The translations under genes were made by a program, and so were the position numbers. Source: Actinomycetota bacterium (lineage in GTDB: Bacteria > Actinomycetota > Actinomycetes > Propionibacteriales > Propionibacteriaceae). From it: a DNA stretch of 51,051 bases. Below the pieces are notes generated by a model, which searched no databases, had not been told where the DNA came from, and saw nothing but the letters and a program-made list of their open reading frames with translations. Of the stretch, positions 1 through 7,333 are shown in pieces; position 1 is the first letter of the stretch; every line of letters starts with the position of its first letter. The stretch spans positions 1 through 51,051 of the forward strand of contig JAIUOT010000012.1 of the NCBI GenBank assembly GCA_020161015.1, written 5' to 3'.

Positions 1-1
1 C

Positions 2-379
2 AAGGAGGTGCCCGCGGCGATCGCCAAGGGTGTCGAGGAGGCCAAGAAGCACTTCTTCCGCGTGCCGCGGGTGCAGGGGACGATTCCCCACCCCGTGCAG
101 GGCGAGAAGGCTGCCGGTGTCGTGATGCTCCGTCCGGCGTCACCGGGTACCGGCGTCATCGCCGGTGGCTCGGCCCGGGCCGTGCTCGAGTGCGCCGGCG
201 TGCACGACGTGCTCGCCAAGTCGCTCGGCTCGGACAACGCGATCAACGTGGTGCACGCCACCGTGGCTGCGCTGCAGAGCCTGGAGGAGCCGGAGGCGGT
301 GGCCAAGCGCCGCGGTCTCCCGGTGGCCGATGTGACCCCGGCCGCCATCCTTCGGGCCCGTGAGGAGGGACGTCACTGA
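2..379 (+). CDS. rpsE: 30S ribosomal protein S5 (5' end outside window)
   Basis: C-terminal 125 residues of ribosomal protein S5, a small-subunit protein near the decoding centre that contributes to translational accuracy. The reading frame is open from the first bases of the window, so the start and most of the N-terminal RNA-binding domain lie upstream. The visible part is the C-terminal domain, with the conserved stretches [15 protein letters not shown] and [11 protein letters not shown]. It overlaps rpmD by one base (TGATG) and is followed by rpmD and rplO, the standard spc operon order. An AGGAGGGA site inside its last codons (363-370) serves rpmD. Identification is by recognised S5 motifs and synteny. 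Confidence 0.96.
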   Translation, partial: KEVPAAIAKGVEEAKKHFFRVPRVQGTIPHPVQGEKAAGVVMLRPASPGTGVIAGGSARAVLECAGVHDVLAKSLGSDNAINVVHATVAALQSLEEPEAVAKRRGLPVADVTPAAILRAREEGRH

Positions 380-561
380 TGGCACGACTCAAGGTCACCC
401 AGGTGAAGTCCGGGATCAGTGGGAAGCAGAACCAGCGCGACACCCTGCGCTCGCTGGGTCTGAAGCGCATCGGCGACGTGGTGGTGATCGAGGACCGGCC
501 CGAGCTCGTGGGCATGGTCAAGACGATCCCGCACCTCGTCTCCGTCGAGGAGGTCGAGTGA
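379..561 (+). CDS. rpmD: 50S ribosomal protein L30
   Basis: Sixty-residue large-subunit protein L30, full length for the bacterial family. The typical start ([13 protein letters not shown]) is followed by [13 protein letters not shown] and a central [11 protein letters not shown] segment. The ATG shares its A with the last base of the rpsE stop codon. A strong Shine-Dalgarno sequence, AGGAGGGA, lies about 8 nt upstream within rpsE. The rplO ATG begins one base after the stop codon, so rpsE, rpmD and rplO are very likely cotranscribed and translationally coupled. Confidence 0.96.
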   Translation: MARLKVTQVKSGISGKQNQRDTLRSLGLKRIGDVVVIEDRPELVGMVKTIPHLVSVEEVE

Positions 562-562
562 T

Positions 563-1003
563 ATGGCACTGAAGGTCCACCACCTGCGTCCGGCTCCGGG
601 AGCCAAGACCGCCAAGACCCGCGTGGGTCGCGGTGAGGGCTCCAAGGGCAAGACCGCCGGCCGCGGCACCAAGGGCACCGGCGCGCGGAAGAACACGCCG
701 GAGAACTTCGAGGGCGGGCAGATGCCGCTGCACATGCGGCTCCCGAAGCTCCGTGGCTTCTCCAACCCGTTCCGCGTCGAGTACCAGGTCGTCAACGTGG
801 CCCGGCTCGCCGAGCTGTTCCCCGAGGGCGGTGCGGTGACCCCGGCCGACCTCGTGGCCAAGGGCGCCGTCCGCGACGGCCAGCTCGTCAAGGTGCTCGG
901 CAACGGTGAGATCACCGTCGCCGTGCAGGTCAGCGCGCACGCGTTCTCCGCGTCCGCCAAGGCGAAGATCGAGAAGGCCGGCGGCACCGCCACCGAGCTC
1001 TGA
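563..1003 (+). CDS. rplO: 50S ribosomal protein L15
   Basis: 146-residue large-subunit protein L15. The N-terminal basic, glycine-rich extension that threads into 23S rRNA is visible ([19 protein letters not shown], about residues 20-38), followed by [18 protein letters not shown]. The C-terminal part, with the conserved VKVLGNGE, is the globular domain. Length is normal for the family. It is the last gene of this part of the spc operon: a strong hairpin terminator follows 17 nt after the stop. secY, which directly follows rplO in many bacteria, lies 825 bp further on. Confidence 0.96.
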   Translation: MALKVHHLRPAPGAKTAKTRVGRGEGSKGKTAGRGTKGTGARKNTPENFEGGQMPLHMRLPKLRGFSNPFRVEYQVVNVARLAELFPEGGAVTPADLVAKGAVRDGQLVKVLGNGEITVAVQVSAHAFSASAKAKIEKAGGTATEL

Positions 1004-1020
1004 CCGACCGCAGTCAACGA

Positions 1021-1046
1021 AGGCCCCCGGCAGTTGCCGGGGGCCT
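1021..1046 (+). terminator. Intrinsic terminator of the rpsE-rpmD-rplO transcript
   Basis: Perfect inverted repeat of AGGCCCCCGGC (1021-1031) and GCCGGGGGCCT (1036-1046) with a 4-nt AGTT loop, 17 nt after the rplO stop. It is followed by a weakly T-rich TCTGCGTT rather than a clean U-tract, as is common for high-GC actinobacterial terminators. It should separate ribosomal protein transcription from secY. Confidence 0.8.
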
Positions 1047-1144
1047 TCTGCGTTCCCGGATTGCTGGACTCCCGGGTTCCTGCGTGCCGGGGGTGCTCCG
1101 TTCCTTGGCTCCCGGGCTCCCAGTTGCTGCGTCCCGCCCGCAGC

Positions 1145-1210
1145 GAGGACCAGCCTTGTGGCCGAGGGCCAGCACAGGGGAGCGAGCCCTCGGCGTGAAG
1201 GCTGGCCCTC
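1145..1210. repeat. Palindromic repeat element, copy 1 (subtype A)
   Basis: Two 29-nt arms flank an 8-nt centre. The left arm is GAGGACCAGCC...GAGGGCCAGC and the right arm GCGAGCCCTCGG...GGCTGGCCCTC, so the copy can fold into one long hairpin. It has one change (GGACC for GGGCC) from the family consensus. The 5' flank GCGTCCCGCC is shared with copies 2 and 3. Confidence 0.85.
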
Positions 1211-1273
1211 GATCGTGGGTCGATGTGTTCCTCGGTCACGCCGCGCTGCGCCTTCCTGCGTCCCGCCTGTGCC

Positions 1274-1339
1274 GAGGGCCAGCCTTGTGGCCGAGGGCCA
1301 GCGCGGGGGAGCGAGCCCTCGGCGTGAAGGCTGGCCCTC
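1274..1339. repeat. Palindromic repeat element, copy 2 (subtype A)
   Basis: Same 29-8-29 organisation as copy 1. The left arm is the family consensus (GAGGGCCAGCCTTGTGGCC then GAGGGCCAGC) and the right arm has the subtype A form GCGAGCCCTCGGCGTGAAGG. It begins 129 bp after the start of copy 1. It is preceded by GCGTCCCGCCTGTGCC, which is also found before copy 3. Confidence 0.87.
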
Positions 1340-1572
1340 GATGGTGAGGACTGGCCTTCGACCCGGCGGACTGGCTCTGGGCACGGGGCGTGCCTGCCGG
1401 GTGGCCCCGTCTTCGATGAGCGATGGACCGCCGACGTGGGGTGCCGGCCGCCGGCCAGGGGCGCCGGCCGCCGAGTGTGAATGTGACCCAAGGTTTCTGC
1501 GTGCGCGGTCAGGGGATCGCCGGGCCGATCGGCGGCGTCTTGTCGGCGGCGCGTCAGCGTCCCGCCTGTGCC

Positions 1573-1642
1573 GAGGGCCAGCGCTGTGGCCGAGGGCCAG
1601 CGCAAGGGAGCGAGCGAGCCCTCGGCGTGAAGGCTGGCCCTC
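1573..1642. repeat. Palindromic repeat element, copy 3 (subtype A, 70 bp)
   Basis: Same element with a 4-bp tandem duplication (GCGAGCGAG) at the start of the right arm, which explains its 70-bp length, and GCGCTGTGG in place of GCCTTGTGG in the left arm. It begins 299 bp after the start of copy 2. The flanking GCGTCCCGCCTGTGCC is retained upstream. Confidence 0.85.
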
Positions 1643-1735
1643 GTGCGGGAAGGGCGGCCCTCGGCGGGGCGCGGGGAGGGCGGGGGCGGACGGCGGGACG
1701 CCCGCGTCCGGCGATGCGGGAAACCGGCGCTCGCC

Positions 1736-1745
1736 TTGATAGAGT
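1736..1745 (+). promoter_or_regulatory. Possible secY promoter -10 region
   Basis: TTGATAGAGT contains TAGAGT (1740-1745), which matches the actinobacterial TANNNT -10 pattern, about 85 nt before the secY start. No convincing -35 box is seen. Because rplO is followed by a terminator, a promoter must lie somewhere in this stretch. Confidence 0.3.
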
Positions 1746-1828
1746 TTGCCGGGTTGTCTGGGCGCACTGCCGCGGCGACTGGACGGTGCTGTGCCGCAGC
1801 GCCTCGAGGTAAGGAGTAGGTCCACTAC

Positions 1829-3151
1829 ATGCTCTCCGCATTCGCGAACGCGCTACGGACGCCCGACCTGCGCAGGAAGATCCTGTTCACGCTGATGATC
1901 CTCGCCGTGTTCCGGCTCGGTTCGACGATCCCGACCCCGAACGTGAACATCGTCAACGTCGACCAGTGCCGGGCCCAGGCCACGGCGGGCGACGCTGCCG
2001 GCCTGTACTCGATGATCCAGCTGTTCTCCGGCGGCGCGCTGCTCCAGCTGGCGATCTTCGCGCTGGGGATCATGCCCTACATCACCGCGAGCATCATCCT
2101 CCAGCTGCTGACCGTGGTGATCCCGCGGCTCGAGGCGCTGAAGAAGGAGGGTGCGTCCGGCACGCAGAAGATCACCCAGTACACGCGCTACCTCACGCTG
2201 GTGCTGGCCGTCCTGAACTCGACGGCGTTCGTGACGCTCGCGGTGAACGGCCAGCTGTTCCAGGGCTGCTCGCTCGACCTGGTCTACGACAAGAGCATCT
2301 TCCCGATCATCACGATGATCCTGACCATGACGGCAGGCACCGGCGTGATCATGTGGCTCGGCGAGCTGATCACCGACCGTGGCGTCGGCAACGGCATGTC
2401 GGTGATGATCTTCACCCAGATCGCCGCGCAGTTCCCCGCGTCCCTGTGGGCCATCAAGATGAGCCGTGAGGGTGCGCAGGGCTGGTTCGTGTTCGCCATC
2501 GTCCTCGCGATCGGCCTTGCGGTCATGCTGGGCGTCATCTTCATGGAGCAGGCGCAGCGCCGGATCCCGGTGCAGTACGCCAAGCGCATGGTGGGACGCC
2601 GGCTGCTCGGCGGCTCGACGACCTACATCCCGCTGAAGGTGAACCAGGCCGGCGTCATCCCGGTCATCTTCGCCTCCTCGATGCTGTACCTGCCCGTGCT
2701 GTACGCGCAGTTCCAGCCCGGCACGGCGGAGAACCCGAACCCGGTCTCCAACTGGATCGCGACCAACCTGACCACCGGCAGCTGGGCCTACGAGCTGCTG
2801 TTCTTCGCGATGATCATCTTCTTCGCCTACTTCTACGTCTCGATCACCTTCGACCCGGTCGAGGTCAGCGACAACATGAAGAAGTACGGCGGCTTCATCC
2901 CGGGCGTCCGCGCCGGCGGTCCCACCGAGCGGTACCTCGCGCACGTCCTGTCCCGGCTCACGGCCCCCGGCGCCCTGTACCTGGCGATCATCTCGCTGAT
3001 CCCGGCGGTGGCGTTCATCATGCTGGGGACGCACAACAAGTTCCCCTTCGGCGGTACATCGATCCTGATCATCGTCGGAGTGGGCCTGGACACTGTGAAG
3101 CAGATCCAGAGCCAGTTGCAGCAACGAAACTACGAAGGATTCCTCAGATGA
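1829..3151 (+). CDS. secY: Preprotein translocase subunit SecY
   Basis: 440-residue channel subunit of the SecYEG translocon in the cytoplasmic membrane, which exports unfolded preproteins with SecA and inserts membrane proteins. The N-terminus ([20 protein letters not shown]) leads into the first of about ten membrane segments. The segment [20 protein letters not shown] is typical of transmembrane segment 2, and [19 protein letters not shown] matches the cytoplasmic C5 loop region. Length is normal. The ATG follows AAGGAG (1811-1816) at a spacing of 12 nt. The stop overlaps the adk start (ATGA), so secY and adk are coupled. Here secY has lost direct contact with rplO and probably has its own promoter. 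Confidence 0.97.
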   Translation: MLSAFANALRTPDLRRKILFTLMILAVFRLGSTIPTPNVNIVNVDQCRAQATAGDAAGLYSMIQLFSGGALLQLAIFALGIMPYITASIILQLLTVVIPRLEALKKEGASGTQKITQYTRYLTLVLAVLNSTAFVTLAVNGQLFQGCSLDLVYDKSIFPIITMILTMTAGTGVIMWLGELITDRGVGNGMSVMIFTQIAAQFPASLWAIKMSREGAQGWFVFAIVLAIGLAVMLGVIFMEQAQRRIPVQYAKRMVGRRLLGGSTTYIPLKVNQAGVIPVIFASSMLYLPVLYAQFQPGTAENPNPVSNWIATNLTTGSWAYELLFFAMIIFFAYFYVSITFDPVEVSDNMKKYGGFIPGVRAGGPTERYLAHVLSRLTAPGALYLAIISLIPAVAFIMLGTHNKFPFGGTSILIIVGVGLDTVKQIQSQLQQRNYEGFLR

Positions 3152-3720
3152 GACTGCTCATCATGGGCCCCCCCGGTGTCGGGAAGGGAACCCAGGCCGT
3201 GGGCATCGCCGCCCACTACGGCATTCCTGCCATCTCCACCGGAGACATCTTCCGGGCCAACGTCAAGAACCAGACCCCGCTGGGTCAGGAGGTCTCCCGG
3301 ATCATGGCCGAAGGTGGCTATGTCCCCGACGAGATCACCAACGCCATCGTGGCCGACCGGCTCACCGAGGCGGACGCGGCGGAGGGCTGGCTGCTCGACG
3401 GCTACCCGCGCACCGCGGGCCAGGTCGCTGCGCTCGACAACGAGCTCGCCCGGACCGGTCAGGCCATCGACGCGGTCATCTCGCTGGTCGCCGACACCGA
3501 CGTGCTGGTGGAGCGCCTGCTCAAGCGTGCCGAGCTCGAGGGCCGCGCGGACGACAACGCCGAGACCATCCGCAACCGCATGGTGATCTACACCGAGGCC
3601 ACCGACCCGCTGCTCGCCACCTACCGCGAGCGCGGCCTGCTGGTCGAGGTTGACGGCATCGGCAGCATCGACGAGGTCGCCGGACGGATCACCACGGCCC
3701 TCGACGCCGCACGCGCCTGA
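3148..3720 (+). CDS. adk: Adenylate kinase
   Basis: 190-residue cytoplasmic enzyme that interconverts ATP + AMP and 2 ADP. The P-loop [10 protein letters not shown] is at residues 7-16, the AMP-binding STGDIFRAN at about 30-38 and DGYPRT at 84-89. The LID (about residues 130-150, [12 protein letters not shown]) is the short form without zinc-binding cysteines, as in other actinobacteria, which fits a length well below the 214 residues of the E. coli enzyme. The ATG overlaps the secY stop by 4 bp, and map follows 25 nt later. The secY-adk-map order is a standard spc operon tail. Confidence 0.97.
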   Translation: MRLLIMGPPGVGKGTQAVGIAAHYGIPAISTGDIFRANVKNQTPLGQEVSRIMAEGGYVPDEITNAIVADRLTEADAAEGWLLDGYPRTAGQVAALDNELARTGQAIDAVISLVADTDVLVERLLKRAELEGRADDNAETIRNRMVIYTEATDPLLATYRERGLLVEVDGIGSIDEVAGRITTALDAARA

Positions 3721-3745
3721 GCGCGGCGACGGACACGGGAGAACC

Positions 3746-4588
3746 ATGGCGCGACGCTCGCCCATCGAGCTGAAGTCGGCGGAGCAGATCCTTCGGATGC
3801 GCTCCGCCGGCCTCGTCGTCGCACGCACGCTCCAGGCCGTGCGGGCCGGCGCGCGCCCCGGCGTCACCACCGCGGAACTGGACGCGATCGCGCGCGAGCA
3901 GATCGCCTCCGCGGGCGCGGTGTCGTCCTTCCTCGGCTACGGCGGCGGCTTCGGGCTGCCGCCGTACCCGGCCGTGACCTGCATCTCGGTGAACGCCGAG
4001 ATCGTGCACGGCATCCCGGGATCGCGGGTGCTGGCCGAGGGCGACCTCGTCAGCGTCGACTTCGGCGTCTCCCTGGACGGGTGGCACGGCGACTCCGCGA
4101 TCACCTTCGCCGTCGGCACGCCCAGCCCCGAGGTCGCCGCACTCAGCGAGGCGACCAGGGACTCCCTGTGGGCGGGCATCGCCGCCGCCCGCATCGGCGG
4201 GCACGTCGGCGACATCGGCCACGCCGTGGAGACCTCCGTGCGTTCGCACGGTCGCCGCTACGGCATCATCGCCGAGTACACGGGCCACGGCATCGGCACG
4301 GCCATGCACCAGCCGCCGGACGTCCCCAACCTCGGCCGCCCCGGACGCGGGGAGCTGCTCACCAAGGGCATCTGCCTCGCGGTGGAGCCGATGGTCACCC
4401 TCGGCTCGGCGTCCACCGTCACGCTGGACGACGAGTGGACGGTGGTCACCAGGGACGGCTCCATCGCCGCGCACTGGGAGCACACCATCGCCCTCACGGG
4501 TTCCGGTGTCTGGGTGCTCACCGCCGAGGACGGCGGGGAGGCCGAGCTCACGGCCCGCGGAGTGCCGTTCGGACCCCTGGGCTCCTGA
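3746..4588 (+). CDS. map: Methionine aminopeptidase, type I
   Basis: 280-residue metallopeptidase that removes the initiator methionine from nascent proteins. The five metal ligands of the pita-bread fold are all visible: D105, D116, H181, E214 and E245. The substrate-pocket histidine H88 lies in IVHGIPG, and TGHGIG surrounds H181. The start chosen is the ATG at 3746, with purine-rich GGGAGA upstream; an in-frame start at 3650 would add an unsupported low-complexity leader inside adk. There is no N-terminal SH3-binding or zinc-finger extension, so this is the short type Ia-like form. It overlaps the next gene by one base (TGATG). Confidence 0.95.
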   Translation: MARRSPIELKSAEQILRMRSAGLVVARTLQAVRAGARPGVTTAELDAIAREQIASAGAVSSFLGYGGGFGLPPYPAVTCISVNAEIVHGIPGSRVLAEGDLVSVDFGVSLDGWHGDSAITFAVGTPSPEVAALSEATRDSLWAGIAAARIGGHVGDIGHAVETSVRSHGRRYGIIAEYTGHGIGTAMHQPPDVPNLGRPGRGELLTKGICLAVEPMVTLGSASTVTLDDEWTVVTRDGSIAAHWEHTIALTGSGVWVLTAEDGGEAELTARGVPFGPLGS

Positions 4589-5517
4589 TGCGCCCCCGCA
4601 TCGTGGTCGTCGGCCTCGGTGGGGTCGGGGCCGGCTACGGCAGCATGCTGCTGGACGCGGGCGAGGACCTGCGGGTCGTCGTCGATGCCGGGCGCGCCGC
4701 CCGGTACGCCGCACAGCCCACGGTCGTCAACGGGCGCCCGTACGCCTTCCCCCTCGCTGCCGTGGACGACGGCCCGGCGGACGTGGCCATCGTCGCGGTC
4801 AAGCGCGGGGCCCTCGCGGAGGCGATCGAGCTGCTCCGGCCCCACGTGGGCGCGGGCACCGTGGTGCTGAGCCTGCTCAACGGCATCGACAGCGAGGACG
4901 AGCTGTCCGCCGCGTTCCCGCAGGCGGTCGTCCTGCTCGCCATGAGCGTCGGCATCGACGCGGTCCGCTCCGGTCGCGAGGTCCGCTTCTCCTCACTGGG
5001 ACGGATCGTCTTCGGCGAGCCGGCCAACCCCGGGCCGAGGGCAGCCGAGGTGGAGCGGGTCGCTGCCATCCTGCGGCGGGCGGGAATCGCCCACGAGGTG
5101 CCGGCAGACATGGTCCACGAGCTGTGGTGGAAGTTCCTGATCAACGTGGGGGTGAACCAGGTGTCGGCGGTCATCGGCGCGCCGTACCGGGTGCTCCAGC
5201 AACGGGACCAGCCCGCGCGGGCGGTGATGATCGCCGCGCAGCGCGAGGTGATCGCCGTCGCGAACGCGAGCGGCGTCCGGCTCACCGAGGCCGACCTCGA
5301 GCGCTGGCTGGACGTGCTCGACGGCCTCGGTCCGGACAACTACACCTCGATGGCACAGGACGCCCTCGCGGGACGCCCGACGGAGGTCGACAGCTTCGCA
5401 GGAACGGTCGTCGAACTCGGACGCCGGACCGGCGTGCCGGTGCCGGTAAACACGGTCCTGTACGGGTTGCTCAAGGGCCAGGAGGCCGTGGCGGCAGCAG
5501 TCGCGACGCGGGGCTGA
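4588..5517 (+). CDS. Ketopantoate reductase family protein (PanE/ApbA-like)
   Basis: 309-residue NADPH-dependent reductase of the 2-dehydropantoate 2-reductase family. An N-terminal Rossmann motif GLGGVG (residues 9-14) is followed by VAIVAVK and LLNGID, typical of the family. The helical C-terminal domain has the catalytic lysine in ELWWKFLINVGVNQ (K182, with N186). Overall length matches PanE. True PanE reduces ketopantoate to pantoate in coenzyme A synthesis, but many actinobacterial paralogues act on unknown 2-oxo acids, so no gene symbol is given. The start ATG overlaps the map stop by one base, suggesting cotranscription with adk-map. Confidence 0.85.
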   Translation: MRPRIVVVGLGGVGAGYGSMLLDAGEDLRVVVDAGRAARYAAQPTVVNGRPYAFPLAAVDDGPADVAIVAVKRGALAEAIELLRPHVGAGTVVLSLLNGIDSEDELSAAFPQAVVLLAMSVGIDAVRSGREVRFSSLGRIVFGEPANPGPRAAEVERVAAILRRAGIAHEVPADMVHELWWKFLINVGVNQVSAVIGAPYRVLQQRDQPARAVMIAAQREVIAVANASGVRLTEADLERWLDVLDGLGPDNYTSMAQDALAGRPTEVDSFAGTVVELGRRTGVPVPVNTVLYGLLKGQEAVAAAVATRG

Positions 5518-5564
5518 CCCGCGACGACCACTGCGGACGCGTGCCCGGACCCCACTCCTCGGCG

Positions 5565-6695
5565 CTACGCCTGCGGGGCCTTCCACTGCCAGGCGCCGTG
5601 CGCGGAGTGCGGCCGGAAGCCGACCAGGGTGTTGATCGCGAGCATGTGGTCGTTCTCGCCGGCGTTCCAGGTGTCGACGTAGCGGGCCTCCGGCTGGTCC
5701 ACGGCCAGTGCCTGGAGGTTCGCCGCCTTGAGCAGCAGGCCGAGCCGGTGTCCCCGGTGGGGTGCGGCGACTACCGTCGTCCACTGCTCGGGGCGGTGGG
5801 GGTGCGCGTCGTGCACGTGGAGCTCGGTCAGGCCCGCCACCTCGCCGGTCTCGCGGGCGATGGCGATGGTGAACAGCGAGTGGCCGGTGCGGTGCTTGCG
5901 CTCGTCGTTGTGGCGCACGCGCTCGGCGTCCCAGTTCTCCGGCTCCCAGTCGACCTCGCCCAACGGCGCGTCCGAGGACAGCGTCCGGTACATCGCCGCC
6001 AGCCGGTCGAGGTGCTCCGGCGGGGTGTTCCCCACCCACGACTCGATCCGGTAGGCCGGCAGGGCGCGCTCCTCGGCCTCTGCCCGAAGGGCGGCCAGCC
6101 GTTCTGGCGGGACGGGCAGCGGCAGGCGGGACTGGCGCTCGACCTGCGCCAGCGAGAGCCCGAGCGAGAGCGCGAACTCGGAGGCGCGGTCGCGCGGCAG
6201 TTCGTCGTCGCCGTCCCGCGCCCGCAGGCGGGGGCCGTCGGCGGGCAGGCCGACGAAGTGGTCCGACCAGGCCACGATCGTGTCCCGGTCGTGCTGGACG
6301 GCGATCCGCACGGCCTCCTCCCACAGCGCGGTGCCGATGCCCTGGCGGCGCGCACCGGCGTCCACCTGGCAGTAGGTGTCGTCGGCGAGGTGCCGGTTGT
6401 CGGCCAGCGGCAGGGAGAACTCGATCGTCCCCAGGATCGGGGACGGCTCCGCAGGCACCTCCGGAAGCCCGAACCGCCCGACCGCCGCCGGCTCGGGGGC
6501 CGGCCCGGGAAGGGCGACCAGGAGGCCCTTGATCGCGGTGCGCTCGTCGGCGTGGTTGTTGCGGTTCCACTCCGCGGCGATGGCGAGGTCCTCGCCCATC
6601 AGCTCCGTGGTGTTCGCGACCTCGAGGTCGTGCAGCGCGTCGTAGACCCAGGCGGCAGCCCCGGGCGGCGCCTCGCGCAGATGGAAAGCCGGCAT
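5565..6695 (-). CDS. Tandem GNAT-fold N-acetyltransferase
   Basis: 376-residue protein with two GNAT-like halves. The N-terminal half has an intact acetyl-CoA pyrophosphate loop, RRQGIG (residues 116-121). The C-terminal half has the variant RGHRLG (314-319) near VVAAPHRGH. The two-domain layout resembles mycothiol synthase MshD, but the sequence reads more like the broad actinobacterial GNAT family of unknown substrate. It is transcribed toward panE, with 47 bp between the two stops, and divergently from the RDD gene. No close functional partner is adjacent, so the substrate cannot be inferred. Confidence 0.75.
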   Translation of the reverse strand: MPAFHLREAPPGAAAWVYDALHDLEVANTTELMGEDLAIAAEWNRNNHADERTAIKGLLVALPGPAPEPAAVGRFGLPEVPAEPSPILGTIEFSLPLADNRHLADDTYCQVDAGARRQGIGTALWEEAVRIAVQHDRDTIVAWSDHFVGLPADGPRLRARDGDDELPRDRASEFALSLGLSLAQVERQSRLPLPVPPERLAALRAEAEERALPAYRIESWVGNTPPEHLDRLAAMYRTLSSDAPLGEVDWEPENWDAERVRHNDERKHRTGHSLFTIAIARETGEVAGLTELHVHDAHPHRPEQWTTVVAAPHRGHRLGLLLKAANLQALAVDQPEARYVDTWNAGENDHMLAINTLVGFRPHSAHGAWQWKAPQA

Positions 6696-6751
6696 CGGCG
6701 CAGGATAGCCCGATCGGTGCGCCGTGCGAAGGGGGCGGGGACGCCGGCGGT

Positions 6752-6763
6752 TACCCTTGTCCG
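6752..6763 (+). promoter_or_regulatory. Leaderless-type -10 box before the RDD gene
   Basis: TACCCT at 6752-6757 ends 6 nt before the GTG at 6764. That spacing would put the transcription start on the start codon itself. No Shine-Dalgarno sequence is present. The pattern recurs at 7322, 10359 and 42212. Confidence 0.45.
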
Positions 6764-7291
6764 GTGACCAGCACCCCTCGCCGGCGACTCCTCGCCGGGC
6801 TGATCGACCTCGGCCTGATGCTGGCCTGGGCGCTGGTGGTGGGGGCCGCGGTCCTGGGACTGGCCGCAGGGGGCGCCCTGCGTGGCGTGGGGCCGCTGGG
6901 GCTCAACCTCGCCGGGATCGCGCTCGTCGTGCTGCCGTCCACGCTCGGGCTCACGCTGCTCGAGGGCGGACGCTACGAGGCCACGCCGGGAAAGCTCGCG
7001 CACAACCTGCGGGTGCGGCGTGACCCGACGGGGGAGCGTCTGGGCTGGGGACGCTCGTTCCTGCGCAACCTCCTCAAGCTGGGCCTGCCGTGGACGCTGG
7101 TCCACCTCGCGGTGGTGACCGCGCTCGCCGGCGGCGGCGTGGCTGCGTGGCTCGGCGCGCTGCTCGGCGTGGCGGTGCCGGTGGCCTACGTCGTCTCCCT
7201 GCTTCGTGGTGACGGCCGGACGATCTACGACCACCTCGCCCAGACGATGGTGATCAGCACCGCGCCGGGTCGCCGCTTCGCCGCCGACTGA
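6764..7291 (+). CDS. RDD family membrane protein
   Basis: 175-residue integral membrane protein of the RDD family. The diagnostic residues are present: arginines 6-8 with D16 in the first hydrophobic segment (RRRLLAGLIDLGLML), the ATPGKLAHNLRV motif at 74-85, and the C-terminal RTIYDHLAQTMVI at 152-164. About three to four hydrophobic segments are seen (10-35, 47-66, 107-122, 125-147). RDD proteins are mostly uncharacterised; some have been linked to ion transport, which cannot be assigned here. The GTG start lacks a ribosome binding site and is probably leaderless. The gene lies just before two helicase genes, with no evident functional link. Confidence 0.82.
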   Translation: MTSTPRRRLLAGLIDLGLMLAWALVVGAAVLGLAAGGALRGVGPLGLNLAGIALVVLPSTLGLTLLEGGRYEATPGKLAHNLRVRRDPTGERLGWGRSFLRNLLKLGLPWTLVHLAVVTALAGGGVAAWLGALLGVAVPVAYVVSLLRGDGRTIYDHLAQTMVISTAPGRRFAAD

Positions 7292-7321
7292 CCCCGGCGG
7301 GCGTCCGTGCCCCGGCTGAAG

Positions 7322-7333
7322 TAGGCTCAGGCG
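7322..7333 (+). promoter_or_regulatory. Leaderless-type -10 box before the first DEAD-box helicase
   Basis: TAGGCT (7322-7327) ends exactly 6 nt before the GTG start at 7334, and there is no Shine-Dalgarno sequence in between. This predicts a leaderless mRNA initiating at the GTG. A matching -35 element is not evident. Confidence 0.45.

Larger units (their letters stand above)
1004..1828. other. 825-bp non-coding gap between rplO and secY carrying palindromic repeats
   Basis: No credible gene is visible. The region holds the rplO terminator, three copies of a 66-70-bp palindromic element (1145-1210, 1274-1339, 1573-1642) and decayed relatives, for example around 1344-1380 and 1645-1670. Open frames here translate the same repeat several times, with no ribosome binding site or recognisable domain. 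The last 90 bp should hold the secY promoter. Confidence 0.75.

Noticed and set aside
1145-1642. Possible CRISPR array
   Set aside because: The repeats are strongly palindromic over 66 bp, only three in number, with irregular start-to-start distances (129 and 299 bp) and flanks that are themselves similar. No cas genes are present.
906-1812. Open frames in the rplO-secY gap encoding repeated peptides (GPALWPRAS, ERALGVKAGPR)
   Set aside because: They are translations of the palindromic DNA repeat in several frames, without ribosome binding sites, and are open only because of composition.
4081-4587. Upstream extension of the panE-like gene
   Set aside because: It lies in the wrong frame of map and encodes Arg/His-rich low-complexity sequence. 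The Rossmann motif follows directly after the ATG at 4588.
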